Both the position numbers and the translations under genes were made by a program. The notes under the pieces were generated by a model. The model saw only the letters and a program-made list of their open reading frames with translations. It searched no databases and was not told the DNA's origin. A stretch of 44,866 nucleotides of DNA from Candidatus Thalassarchaeaceae archaeon (GTDB lineage Archaea; Thermoplasmatota; Poseidoniia; Poseidoniales; Thalassarchaeaceae), in NCBI GenBank assembly GCA_029940695.1, contig JAPYUP010000011.1, positions 1-44,866 on the forward strand, given 5' to 3'. The stretch's first letter is position 1. The number at the start of each line of letters is the position of its first letter. This document shows positions 8,575-17,199 of this stretch, in pieces.

Positions 8575-9510
8575 TTATGCAAACCGGGACACAATCTCAA
8601 CCACTTCCTCGGCACAGCCCCATGAGAGAGTAACCCCGGCTCCGCCGTGCCCGTAGTTATGAATCACCGTTCTTTCCCCAACTTTCTCGGACTCTAGCCG
8701 AACCTCTGTTCTAGATGGGCGCAATCCAACAGTACCCCCAACTATCCTAGATCGGTCTAAGTCGGGCCACAGGGCCTCGACCTTACGCAGAATTGCATCA
8801 TTGTCCTCTTCTCTAATATCCATGCCCCAATCGCCAATCTGGGCCGTCCCCCCAAGAACAGTCACATCGCTGCGGGGAATCGTATAGGTCAGACTCTCTG
8901 GTTGCTGGTCGAAGTGACCGATACCAGGGTCTTGATTAAGGAAGATTACCTGACCACGAGCCGGCTGTACCTCCTTGTCTCCACATAGCTCCCTCGCGCC
9001 CAGACCAACGCAGTTGATCACCACTTCACCATCCAGTTCGGATAGATTAGTCACGAAAGACTGCCTGAATGTCCCCCCCTTAGACTCAACAATTGAGCGT
9101 AGCCAAGGCATGTACAGGGGCATCTCAATCACCGGGGCTCTGAACTCCCACCCGAACACATAACCCTCGGCGATTTCGTCTTCTTCGAGGACTCTGAATG
9201 CGGCGATTTCATCCTTCCAAGCAGGCAATTCGACGATCTCCCGATGGTATTCCCTGCCATCTCTCATCATGACGCCTGACTCTGGCACCTCTCTGGCCAG
9301 TCTCTCTAGTTCGGCATAGGTCACCACTCCCCATGCTTCAGCCCTCTCAGCAGGTGCGGTCAGGAAGGGATACCAGATTGCTGCGGCTGCGTCTGACACG
9401 GTGTCCGGGCTGAACTTGTCTGCAACAACCTCGACCTCGTGCCCGCACTCGAGCAGCCTCTCTGCGCAGGACAGTCCCGACACTCCAGCACCGACAACCG
9501 TGCAACGCAT
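8575..9510 (-). CDS. FAD-dependent D-amino-acid-oxidase-like enzyme (DAO family)
   Basis: This 311-residue flavoenzyme begins MRCTVVGAGVSGLSCAE, with the dinucleotide-binding GxGxxG at residues 7-12. Near the C terminus it has HNYGHGGAGVTLSWGCAEEV, which fits the D-amino-acid oxidase signature, and LGGTAQIGDW plus GLRPSR, which fit the flavin and substrate-binding regions. It probably oxidises a D-amino acid to its keto acid with release of ammonia. The exact substrate is unknown, and D-aspartate oxidase or a glycine-oxidase-like activity are alternatives. I chose ATG at 9510 because the longer open frame upstream has no family similarity and would cover the opposite-strand zinc ribbon gene. 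It converges on the glutamate synthase operon with only four bases between stops. Confidence 0.88.
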   Translation of the reverse strand: MRCTVVGAGVSGLSCAERLLECGHEVEVVADKFSPDTVSDAAAAIWYPFLTAPAERAEAWGVVTYAELERLAREVPESGVMMRDGREYHREIVELPAWKDEIAAFRVLEEDEIAEGYVFGWEFRAPVIEMPLYMPWLRSIVESKGGTFRQSFVTNLSELDGEVVINCVGLGARELCGDKEVQPARGQVIFLNQDPGIGHFDQQPESLTYTIPRSDVTVLGGTAQIGDWGMDIREEDNDAILRKVEALWPDLDRSRIVGGTVGLRPSRTEVRLESEKVGERTVIHNYGHGGAGVTLSWGCAEEVVEIVSRFA

Positions 9511-9597
9511 ACTCCGAGATGGGCACTCCCCACATGATAGCGTCGGCTGACGTGTTCGCTTCTTGGGGTGAACCTCTTGAGTGACGGCTCCACTCAG

Positions 9598-9798
9598 ATG
9601 GACGGTGAGGTTGTGCCGAAGGTGAAGCGCCCGAAGAAAGGCTGGTTCGTGCCTCGGAAGAGGCGACCCAGACAGGGGCCCAGGGTCAAGCCGAATGTGA
9701 AGGGCCTTCCACCGTGCCCGGCATGCGGCCAGTGGAGCATGCAGAAGGACAACACCCGCCGAGAGCTCTACTGTGGCTCTTGCGGGGCCATCATGTGA
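9598..9798 (+). CDS. Small basic zinc-ribbon protein
   Basis: The product has 66 residues. A basic, proline-rich N-terminal part (KRPKKGWFVPRKRRPRQGP) is followed by a zinc ribbon with CPAC and CGSC pairs about 20 residues apart. Such proteins often bind nucleic acid or ribosomes, but no specific function can be assigned. ATG 9598 is used; an in-frame GTG at 9568 would add ten residues, and neither has a clear ribosome site. It is divergent from the DAO gene, and the roughly 90-base gap must hold both promoters. Confidence 0.65.
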   Translation: MDGEVVPKVKRPKKGWFVPRKRRPRQGPRVKPNVKGLPPCPACGQWSMQKDNTRRELYCGSCGAIM

Positions 9799-9861
9799 CG
9801 CCAAAACCCAATATCACAGCCCTCTCCCCGAGCATGCCACAGTGATGAGGAACCGCACCGG

Positions 9862-11493
9862 GTGCCTTGGGTATCCAGAGTGATGGGCGATCTGAGTGGC
9901 ACCCGAGGCAGGGAGATGGAAGGGGAACGCATACTGATCGATGCCCTGAACCGACGCTTCAGGGTCATGGTTCCCGCTATGCTAAGTGAGCCCCCCGCTA
10001 ACCTAAGGATTGCAAGGACCAGCAGGCCATGGCGAATTTACTTCAGTATGCTAGGGACGGTATTGCCAGCCTTCTTCCTGATGTACGCCTCATTGTTCAT
10101 CATCATAGGAGTCGTCGACTTAGAGCCCATATTGGTGCTGTCTGGAGGGATGTGCAGTCTGCCCCTAGTCGTTTTGATTTTCAGGCTGCACCGTCCCCGA
10201 CTCGTCCATGTCAGGCTCGCAACTGCAAACGAGCAAGGCTCTAACGTCCACGCACTGCCCGAGGGGGGCTCGTTGAGAACCCCGGTCAAGACGACCTTCA
10301 CGAGATTCCTCGTCAGAGACGACTCGGTTCTCGATATGCCTCCGAGCAAGCAACTCTGGGTAATATTTGCCATCATCGTCTCCATTGGTACCATATTGAC
10401 CGTGCTACTTTTTCAGAATACGACCGAGTTGGCTGGGAACGCACTCTTCGTTCTTCTCGCAATCCCCCTCTGGCTAGCCGGATTCTCCCTACCGGTTCTG
10501 GCGTGGTGGGGTACATCGACCCCCTTCATCGGTTTGCCCACTCGAAGGAGGGAGGCTGAGTCATGGCTGATCGCGGGAATGGCTTCTGCTTTCCCAGCCT
10601 TCGTTTTCAATAGTCTAGTGGCCCCAGAGCTGATTCCCTCGTCCTTCCCGTTATGGGCCACCGAACTCACTCTTCTCGCACTCGGAGCTCCTCTGTGCGA
10701 GGAGTTGTTCAAGGGGGGGGCAGTCGCACTCTTCCTGCCTTCTATCAAGGGTCCCAGGCATGGGTTTCAGGTCGGGTTCACCGTCGGTTTGGGATTCGCA
10801 CTGATTGAGAATTTCCAATACATCGGATCCTCGTTGCTCGGTGGGCCCCTCGCTGCCACACTGACCATTTTGGTTCGGGGCATAGGATCGATTCCGGGGC
10901 ATGCCGTGTGGACCGCAATGACCGGTACTGCAATTGGTTGGATGGCTACCGACAAGGCATTCAAGGCTAGGATGACATGGCGTGCAAAGTCACTTGCCAT
11001 CAGCGCTATCGATCTTGCCGAGGGACTCGGACTCGATACTGACGGCGATGGCGACCTCTCTGGATTCGATGGTGAGAGGCCGACCCTTGAAGAGGCCGTC
11101 GAAGACGCAATGGCCGAGCAGACCGGTCAGGACGGCGCTTGGCTGCTGATGGATCCCAGCCAGAGCTCGCTACCGGGTCCAGGGGGCCCTGCTAGCTACC
11201 CTGTCGAAATCGGGGATTATGGAGTGAGTTATAGTGACCCTCCCGATTCATCCGACCTGCCTATTTCCTTCTCACCGAAGTCGCTCGGATCCGCCCTCGG
11301 CCTAGCTATGGTGGGGCACTCCCTGTGGAACGGGACCTCGTACCTGTCGGGCTTTGTTCCGAGTAAGATGGGGTTCGGTGAGGTCGGGACAAGCCTGGTA
11401 GTACTCGGGTGGACAATTTTTCTGATAGCGACCATACTCGTGGTTGCACGACGCCTGCTGAGGGGAATCCGCACTCTGGACACACCCTTCTGA
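9862..11493 (+). CDS. PrsW-family intramembrane protease with an EF-hand-like loop
   Basis: The protein has up to 543 residues and about nine hydrophobic segments. The PrsW-type active-site pattern is present: EELFK with Glu280, Glu281 and Lys284, then Glu316-Asn317 in ALIENFQYI, His347 in GHAVWTA, and His486 in GHSLWNG. PrsW proteins cleave membrane proteins such as anti-sigma factors; the substrate here is unknown. Between the third and fourth motif groups lies a soluble insertion containing DTDGDGDLSGFD at 392-403, which has the Asp spacing of an EF-hand calcium loop. Starts at GTG 9862, ATG 9883 or ATG 9916 are all in frame; none has a convincing ribosome site. The DUF92 gene follows after three bases, suggesting cotranscription. 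Confidence 0.8.
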   Translation: MPWVSRVMGDLSGTRGREMEGERILIDALNRRFRVMVPAMLSEPPANLRIARTSRPWRIYFSMLGTVLPAFFLMYASLFIIIGVVDLEPILVLSGGMCSLPLVVLIFRLHRPRLVHVRLATANEQGSNVHALPEGGSLRTPVKTTFTRFLVRDDSVLDMPPSKQLWVIFAIIVSIGTILTVLLFQNTTELAGNALFVLLAIPLWLAGFSLPVLAWWGTSTPFIGLPTRRREAESWLIAGMASAFPAFVFNSLVAPELIPSSFPLWATELTLLALGAPLCEELFKGGAVALFLPSIKGPRHGFQVGFTVGLGFALIENFQYIGSSLLGGPLAATLTILVRGIGSIPGHAVWTAMTGTAIGWMATDKAFKARMTWRAKSLAISAIDLAEGLGLDTDGDGDLSGFDGERPTLEEAVEDAMAEQTGQDGAWLLMDPSQSSLPGPGGPASYPVEIGDYGVSYSDPPDSSDLPISFSPKSLGSALGLAMVGHSLWNGTSYLSGFVPSKMGFGEVGTSLVVLGWTIFLIATILVVARRLLRGIRTLDTPF

Positions 11494-11496
11494 GTC

Positions 11497-12309
11497 ATGA
11501 TTGGACAGTGCGCGAGGACTGTTGCCGAATCGTTCATGACCGCAGATGCAAACAGGCTGACTGAGAATATGGTGGATTTGAGCGATGAGCAGGTAATCTC
11601 CCTCCTACTGGTCACTCTCCTCCTGCTGATATCTAAGGTCAAGGATCTATTGGATGGGGGCGGCCTTCTCGCTGCCCTTTTCGTCGGACTGATGGTCTCT
11701 TTCTTGGGGCATTGGACGTGGCTGGCTGTGTTGATGACCTTCCTCTTCGTTGGCTCGGTGTCCACGAAATGGAGGTTCGAGGAGAAAATGAAGATTTCTG
11801 TAGAAGAGCTCAACGATGGGGTTAGGGGTTGGAAGAATGTGCTTGCAAACGGAGGCATCGCCTCTTCGGTGGCCGTAATCGACTTCTACATCGGTGGTCA
11901 CGCCTGGTCCTATCTCATCTTGTGCTCGTGCGTATCCGTCGCCGCCGCAGACACTCTAGCCTCGGAGATTGGCAGCCTCGATCCTAGGACACGCATCATC
12001 ACCACTCTCGAGGCTGTACCCGCGGGGACCAACGGGGGCATGTCTCCTACAGGAACTGTAGCCGCCTTCTACGGCGGTCTTCTCATAGCGATTGTCTCAA
12101 CTATCCTAGGCGCCATCAACGGTGACCAGACGCCGCCTGTGTTCATGTTCACGGTGGTGATATCCATAGGATGGATGGGCTGCCAAATCGACTCGCTACT
12201 GGGTGCAGTGCTGGAGAATCGCGGCTACCTCGGCAAGCACAGCGTGAATTTTCTATCAACTATCTCAGGTGCAGTAATGGCACTGATACTCGCACAGAGG
12301 TTCCTTTGA
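11497..12309 (+). CDS. DUF92 integral membrane protein (phytyl/prenyl-phosphate kinase-related family)
   Basis: The protein has 270 residues and about six to seven hydrophobic segments. Family hallmarks are ADTLASEIGSLDPR, then TTLEAVPAGTNGGMSPTGT, and the C-terminal WMGCQIDSLLGAVLENRGYL. The DUF92 family includes plant VTE6, which phosphorylates phytyl phosphate. An archaeal role in isoprenoid-phosphate metabolism for membrane lipids is possible but unproven. Alternative starts at 11536 and 11569 would shorten the weakly conserved N terminus without touching the first helix. It lies three bases after the PrsW gene and one base before the next gene. Confidence 0.8.
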   Translation: MIGQCARTVAESFMTADANRLTENMVDLSDEQVISLLLVTLLLLISKVKDLLDGGGLLAALFVGLMVSFLGHWTWLAVLMTFLFVGSVSTKWRFEEKMKISVEELNDGVRGWKNVLANGGIASSVAVIDFYIGGHAWSYLILCSCVSVAAADTLASEIGSLDPRTRIITTLEAVPAGTNGGMSPTGTVAAFYGGLLIAIVSTILGAINGDQTPPVFMFTVVISIGWMGCQIDSLLGAVLENRGYLGKHSVNFLSTISGAVMALILAQRFL

Positions 12310-12310
12310 C

Positions 12311-14698
12311 ATGGAGACGAGGGGTTTGAACGAGATTGTGCCCGGGTGGGGACTAGGTGACGGAATGGCTAGCATTCGAGCTAGTGGAATCCTGCTAGTG
12401 CCTATCCTGATTCTGCTTGCCGGCTCTTCACTTAGTATGGCCCAGACCTCGACCTCCTACGATGGTCCCGGTTTCGAAGCCCATTACCCAGAGGGACACA
12501 TGCTATTTCTGAAGGGAGACGATGAGTCACAGTACCTCGATAGGAACTGGACTACGGTAACCGGACTCCCTTCTGGCAGCGTAACCTTCTCCAAGACCAG
12601 CTCAGTCTCCTCCCCAACCATCATCGAAGCCCAAACGCCCCCCGTCCAAGAGGCTCTGCGCTACGAAGGTAACATCTCGGTGCAGCTTTTCGCTTCTCTG
12701 GAGGCTTCGAGCGATGTCTGCTCGCTGACCAATCTGGTCGGAGGAACGCCAATTGGCTCTGAAACGCAATTCACTATCACCCTCACCATGGGGGGAGTCG
12801 AGGTACTGTCCAGCTCAGAGACCAACGCGATCGTGATGAACAAGGGCCGCACGAATCCCCACGTTTTCGTTGCCGCAGCATCAAACGTCAACGTGACAAT
12901 GAGCCCGGGCGACGTTGTCGATTTGACAATACAGGTTCGGCACGAGTGTGCCTTGTCTGGAAACCTCTGGTGGGGGACGTATGACACTCGCACTGGAGTG
13001 CAACTAGACGGAGATATAATCGAGACGGAGCTCGCTGTCATTCTCGATCAGAATCGAATGGTCAGAGTTGAGTTCACGCCTATTTCGCCATGGGGTCAGG
13101 ATGACTTCTCCAACCAGGCTATCGAGTTGATCGGCCCGATAGGATGGTCCGAGATGAGACACGGATACTATGAGGAGGATATTTGGCGGGACCACTTCGA
13201 GATTCCTCACGGAACCTCGAAGGGCGAAGCCAACCGCACCGTCCTTTTGTGGTCTACAGAGCGACCTCTGACTCCGGGCAACTACATGATCGACGCCTGC
13301 TTCACCGTCACAGACCAAGATCCCGGAGAGACATGCGACTCATGGGCGATTCTTCGGTTCAACGTACCCGAGGATATCCCTCCGCTTCTTGGCGGCTACT
13401 GGGCTGCCGTGGCAATCCCTCTGTGCATTATTGCTTGGATTGGGTTCTCATTGAAAGGGGCGATGCTCCCTCTGCCGGCGTATGCTGTACTGCTTCTACT
13501 CGCTCTGGCGAGCCTAGGTCCCGCTCTTCACCTTCCCGACATAGAATCCGAGCCCTATCGGGAAGGCGGTGCCGCACCCTCCTTCATCCTGCTCTCGCAC
13601 GACCCAGACTCCGGGGCAATCTCTCTTTCCGAACTCCTTGGCGAATCCGAGGTTGTGGTGGTGGGTATGTTCACCTCTGGCTCGCCTAATGCAATTAGGC
13701 AAATGAACGACTTCGAGTCGGCCAAGATAATCCTAGAGCAGGAGGGAAGGTATCCCACTTTTGTCCAGATAGCAACTGGGGAGGGACTTCAGGCAATCAA
13801 CCTGAACGAGTACGCGCATACCCTCAATGGAACCTGGCCACTCTTAATGGACGACTCGTCCGTCGGAAGAGCACTTCCTAGCGGCGCTACTGATGCAGTC
13901 GTCGTCATCGACCCGGCCGGCTTCATAACCGATTGGAAACCCGGTTCGATGTCCCCTGCGGAAATCCAAGATGCCGTGAACTCCGCTGCCAGCGGATCAG
14001 ACAACTCTCCTCTTACCGTTTTTTCCCTCCTACTGGGTACGACCCTACTCCCCTTATTCGTGCTGGCAATGCCGAGTGAGAGAAGGTACGAGTCCCCTAA
14101 GGAGGCCTTAATCCCGGGCGTGGGTGGATTCATGACCATAGGGGCGTCTTCGGTAGGATTCATCGCATGGGCTCTCCCACTGGCCATGTTGTCTGTGCTT
14201 GGATTAGGCACATACTGGAACTTCATAGAGGCGCTTCTCGCGGTGATGCTTACATACCACGGATATTCAATGGCGACCAAAGGAAGAATCAGGGAATTGG
14301 AGGCCATATCAGAATTGGTATACTCCAAACTTCCCGAGGCTTACAGAGAGTGGAGGAGCCCCTCAAGGTTCACAGAAGATGCCTACCTAGGCTTGTGGCT
14401 TGCATGGCTCCTCTGGCTGAGGGTTCCCTCCATGGTGCCACAAGGGGTGGGGGCTGTCGCCAGGTCTGGCATTTTAGGAATGGGCCTCGCCCCCATCTTG
14501 CTAGTCGGATTCGCCGTCTGTGCGGGTACTGCAGTCCTCATTGTGCGTACAATCGTACTCCTCCCGGGTTCACCGTCCAGGATTCTCGGCCTTCTGAGCG
14601 TCGGAATTCGACCGAGGGCTTGGGGATTGGCCTCCGCGGTCTTTGGGTTATGGGTCCTCACGAGCATCGTCGTCGGCCCCATTCTGTCATCGATGTGA
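12311..14698 (+). CDS. Secreted/membrane protein with a cysteine-less thioredoxin-like domain and C-terminal helices
   Basis: The protein has 795 residues, or 777 if it starts at ATG 12365, where MASIRASGILLVPILILL begins a good signal peptide. Residues about 45-355 form an extracellular beta-rich region with several NxS/T sites. One or two hydrophobic segments follow at 365-410. Residues about 423-560 resemble the AhpC/TSA thioredoxin fold (APSFILLSHD, ISLSELLGESEVVVVGMF, DAVVVIDPAGFI). At the place of the redox CxxC or peroxidatic Cys the sequence reads FTSGSPNAIRQM, so it cannot do dithiol chemistry. At least six hydrophobic segments complete the protein. I do not recognise a named family. 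A role in protein folding at the membrane or in partner binding is only a guess. It follows the DUF92 stop by one base. Confidence 0.7.
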   Translation: METRGLNEIVPGWGLGDGMASIRASGILLVPILILLAGSSLSMAQTSTSYDGPGFEAHYPEGHMLFLKGDDESQYLDRNWTTVTGLPSGSVTFSKTSSVSSPTIIEAQTPPVQEALRYEGNISVQLFASLEASSDVCSLTNLVGGTPIGSETQFTITLTMGGVEVLSSSETNAIVMNKGRTNPHVFVAAASNVNVTMSPGDVVDLTIQVRHECALSGNLWWGTYDTRTGVQLDGDIIETELAVILDQNRMVRVEFTPISPWGQDDFSNQAIELIGPIGWSEMRHGYYEEDIWRDHFEIPHGTSKGEANRTVLLWSTERPLTPGNYMIDACFTVTDQDPGETCDSWAILRFNVPEDIPPLLGGYWAAVAIPLCIIAWIGFSLKGAMLPLPAYAVLLLLALASLGPALHLPDIESEPYREGGAAPSFILLSHDPDSGAISLSELLGESEVVVVGMFTSGSPNAIRQMNDFESAKIILEQEGRYPTFVQIATGEGLQAINLNEYAHTLNGTWPLLMDDSSVGRALPSGATDAVVVIDPAGFITDWKPGSMSPAEIQDAVNSAASGSDNSPLTVFSLLLGTTLLPLFVLAMPSERRYESPKEALIPGVGGFMTIGASSVGFIAWALPLAMLSVLGLGTYWNFIEALLAVMLTYHGYSMATKGRIRELEAISELVYSKLPEAYREWRSPSRFTEDAYLGLWLAWLLWLRVPSMVPQGVGAVARSGILGMGLAPILLVGFAVCAGTAVLIVRTIVLLPGSPSRILGLLSVGIRPRAWGLASAVFGLWVLTSIVVGPILSSM

Positions 14699-14768
14699 CT
14701 CCCCGCACGACTCTGCGGAACTTGACCGAGAGCATCATAAGAGGGAGTTCATTCTGTCACATACCCTT

Positions 14769-14956
14769 GGGGGTATAGTATAACCTGGTAGTACCGCGGG
14801 CTCCAGTTGCACGGGAATGACGACGAGTGGTTTTCTGATGGTTTTGATGACCAACTGGAGCACCGACCCGTCGCAACCCGAGAGTGTGCGCAATCCGGGT
14901 GCACGCTAGGCGGAAGATACCCGCTGATCTGGGTTCAAATCCCAGTGCCCCCACCA
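14769..14956 (+). tRNA. tRNA-Trp (anticodon CCA) with a 112-base intron
   Basis: The exons are 14769-14806 and 14919-14956, giving a 76-base tRNA with an encoded CCA. The acceptor stem pairs GGGGGTA with TGCCCCC (one G-T pair), and the D stem pairs GTAT with GTAC around a GG-containing loop. The anticodon stem pairs GCGGG (14796-14800) with CCCGC (14920-14924) perfectly. The anticodon CCA is at 14803-14805, and the T arm is CTGGG-TTCAAAT-CCCAG. The intron sits after base 37, the standard position for archaeal tRNA-Trp introns. The bulge-helix-bulge is imperfect: the four-base central helix CTCC/GAAG has one mismatch. The intron carries a box C/D RNA, listed separately. Confidence 0.95.
14807..14918 (+). 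ncRNA. tRNA-Trp intron containing a box C/D guide RNA for C34 of the same tRNA
   Basis: Within the intron, TTGC-ACGGG (14807-14815) pairs with CCCGT-c-GCAA (14867-14876) as the terminal stem. Box C is ATGACGA (14817-14823), D' is CTGA (14835-14838), C' is TGATGA (14845-14850) and box D is CCGA (14863-14866). The guide CAACTGGAGC (14852-14861) is complementary to 14800-14809, the end of exon 1 plus the first intron bases. The fifth base upstream of box D (14858) pairs with 14803, which is C34 of the anticodon. Haloferax and other Euryarchaeota are known to methylate tRNA-Trp using such an intron. The other guide, 14824-14834, has no match in this tRNA. Bases 14877-14918 form the 3' part of the intron, with a possible CCCG/CGGG hairpin. 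Confidence 0.88.
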
Positions 14957-15034
14957 CCACGTGGTTCAGCGTTTCGCTTCGAAACTGCAGATGAGCAGGT
15001 TGGATTGAAGGACTACTGACAGTTCGCTCACTCG

Positions 15035-17164
15035 ATGAACACCAAAGAGCTCAACTTGCTCCTGTGCGCCTTCCTAGTTCTTCCACTGGCTGGAAGTATA
15101 GCTCCGCCAACAACGATGACGCTGGATGAACAGGGCTTGCAGTTGATTGAGGACGGTCAAACGACTATTGTGCCAACACAAGCACCCGTGACATGGGACA
15201 ACCCAGGCCCATGGTGGGAATGGGCCTCCCTAGACGCTGACAGGAACGGCATCCACGATTCATTGCAAACAGCCTCTGGACCTGTCAACGTCGGCCTTTC
15301 GTACGATCGCCCCATCACCGATTCCAACCGTGAACAACTTACCCTCCTAGGGCACGATATCCATCTCGAACTACCCGTTGTGAATGCCTTGTTGATTGGA
15401 GACATAGATGCATCACAAATCTATGTTCTGGCCCTACTCGATGGGGTGATTATGGTCGAGCGCTATGGCTCGCTCGTCTTCTATGGCGATGTCCAGACCT
15501 CTACGGTCAAGGCGCGTAACTCGACCGAATACCCATTGGGGGCTTGGGACCTTGGAGTCAGCGGCCAGGGGGTCAACATAGCTCTCACCGACACCGGAGT
15601 AGACAACGAGCATCCCGGCCTCTCAAGCAAGTTCGTCGCAGGGTACGACGCCGTTTGCTACATGCACACTGACCCGCAGTGCCTGCTCGCGGGCGGACGT
15701 GAGGATGACGGCTCCTTCGACCCAGATGACGGCAACCAGCACGGCACCGCGTGTATGGGAATGGCCAGCTCCACAGGACTGGAGTCCGATGGTAGCCAGT
15801 CCAATTATTACGGTGCGGCGCCGAACGCATCCCTCATCGATGTGCGCATAGGCACTGACGTTGGTGCAGGCCCCTTCGAGAACTACCTACTCGAGCAGGA
15901 GTTCTACGAGTCGGCCATGAACGGCCTCCAGTGGATAATCGACCACAGTGATGATGCATGGCCCGGAGTCGATGAAGCCAACCACGGCATCGACATCATC
16001 TCCCTCTCATGGGGCATCACCAGCCATGAGAATGGAGGTTCTGACGGTACAGACATGCACAGCAGGATACTCGACGAGGCCATGTTGGCAGGCGTGACTG
16101 TGTCGAACGCCGCCGGAAACGACGGCCCCGACAACGATGGACTATCTGGAATGAGCGCTTCCTCCCTCTCGATTACTGTCGCAGCCACCGATGACCACAA
16201 CACCGTCGACCGCTCCGACGACACCATCGCATCCTATTCATCGCGCGGCCAGCGCAGGGACAATGGGGATGGCAACCCCCTGAACGAACTCATCCCCGAG
16301 ATCAGCGCCCCAGGGACTAACATCATCCAGGCCGAGGGATGTGTCACTAGTGGTGGCTGCAACAACTTCCTCGGGGGAGATGCCTCTGGGAACACATACA
16401 GTGGCAGAGGAAGCGGGACCTCGTACGCTACTCCTTCAATCAGCGGAGTTGCAGCTCTAGTCATCGAGGCGAACACAAACCTGACGCCACTCCAAGTCAA
16501 AGAGGTCCTCAAGCAGACCGCAGAGCGGCTCGGCGAGCCGACCTCCCCAGATGTTGACCCATACTGGAATCGGGACTTCGGTTACGGCTATGTTGATGCA
16601 CATGCTGCAGTCACTTTGGCATTGTTTCTAGCGGCCTCCGACCAGACTGAGTCTATCGACACGAACCTGCAGAACCACCTGCTCAGCGTCATCGACGCCA
16701 ACGGCACCATCAACGTCACGGGCCATTCTTGGGGTCAGTTAGGGGGCATCGAGCGTGTTGATTACCGCATCGACGGTGGGGACTGGTATGAGACGACCTA
16801 TTCGGCTGAGCCCGCAGAGATCGGAGCGCTCACCCCATTCTTATGGCATGTCATCCTGAACCCAAACAAGCTTAGCGAGGGTGCCCATGAGATTGAGGTC
16901 AGAGCAATCTTGGGGGAAAGCAACTCATTACCTGTTCTGGTGACAGTGCACGGGCTCCCCAGTGATGGCACCTCAACGTCCCTGCCACCAATCATTATCG
17001 TAATACTCGTTATCGTCTTCATTATTTGGGGTGCATCCATAGTGCTCGTCCAAGTTAGATCGGACGAGGAGATAGATGGACTCATTTCCAACTTAAGATT
17101 CCCATCCGCCGAGGTCCTAGATGCCGAGATAGTGTCTGATGCCGAGGCCTCCAATGCCGATTGA
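15035..17164 (+). CDS. Secreted, membrane-anchored subtilisin-like serine protease (family S8)
   Basis: The protein has 709 residues. It has an N-terminal signal peptide (LLLCAFLVLPLAGSIA) and a propeptide-like region to about residue 150. The catalytic triad is Asp186 (TDTGVDNEHP), His236 (NQHGTACMG) and Ser463 (GSGTSYATPS), and the oxyanion Asn is in NAAGNDGP. A beta-rich C-terminal domain follows (about 535-640), then one transmembrane helix (PPIIIVILVIVFIIWGASI) and a short acidic cytoplasmic tail. It therefore probably digests proteins outside the cell while anchored to the membrane. It starts about 80 bases after tRNA-Trp, and no strong ribosome site is visible, so a leaderless or weakly led transcript is possible. 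Confidence 0.95.
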   Translation: MNTKELNLLLCAFLVLPLAGSIAPPTTMTLDEQGLQLIEDGQTTIVPTQAPVTWDNPGPWWEWASLDADRNGIHDSLQTASGPVNVGLSYDRPITDSNREQLTLLGHDIHLELPVVNALLIGDIDASQIYVLALLDGVIMVERYGSLVFYGDVQTSTVKARNSTEYPLGAWDLGVSGQGVNIALTDTGVDNEHPGLSSKFVAGYDAVCYMHTDPQCLLAGGREDDGSFDPDDGNQHGTACMGMASSTGLESDGSQSNYYGAAPNASLIDVRIGTDVGAGPFENYLLEQEFYESAMNGLQWIIDHSDDAWPGVDEANHGIDIISLSWGITSHENGGSDGTDMHSRILDEAMLAGVTVSNAAGNDGPDNDGLSGMSASSLSITVAATDDHNTVDRSDDTIASYSSRGQRRDNGDGNPLNELIPEISAPGTNIIQAEGCVTSGGCNNFLGGDASGNTYSGRGSGTSYATPSISGVAALVIEANTNLTPLQVKEVLKQTAERLGEPTSPDVDPYWNRDFGYGYVDAHAAVTLALFLAASDQTESIDTNLQNHLLSVIDANGTINVTGHSWGQLGGIERVDYRIDGGDWYETTYSAEPAEIGALTPFLWHVILNPNKLSEGAHEIEVRAILGESNSLPVLVTVHGLPSDGTSTSLPPIIIVILVIVFIIWGASIVLVQVRSDEEIDGLISNLRFPSAEVLDAEIVSDAEASNAD

Positions 17165-17199
17165 GGGGCCTTCTAGCCACCTTGTTCAATACATAGTGC

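Noticed and set aside
9511-9804. A 98-residue upstream extension of the DAO-like enzyme on the minus strand
   Set aside because: It precedes the FAD-binding start MRCTVVGAGVSG, has no family similarity and would lie over the opposite-strand zinc ribbon gene.
14956-14985. Inverted repeats ACCACGTGGT and GTTTCG-ctt-CGAAAC after tRNA-Trp, considered as a terminator
   Set aside because: No T-rich tract follows, and archaeal terminators rely on T tracts more than hairpins. The first repeat also overlaps the CCA end.
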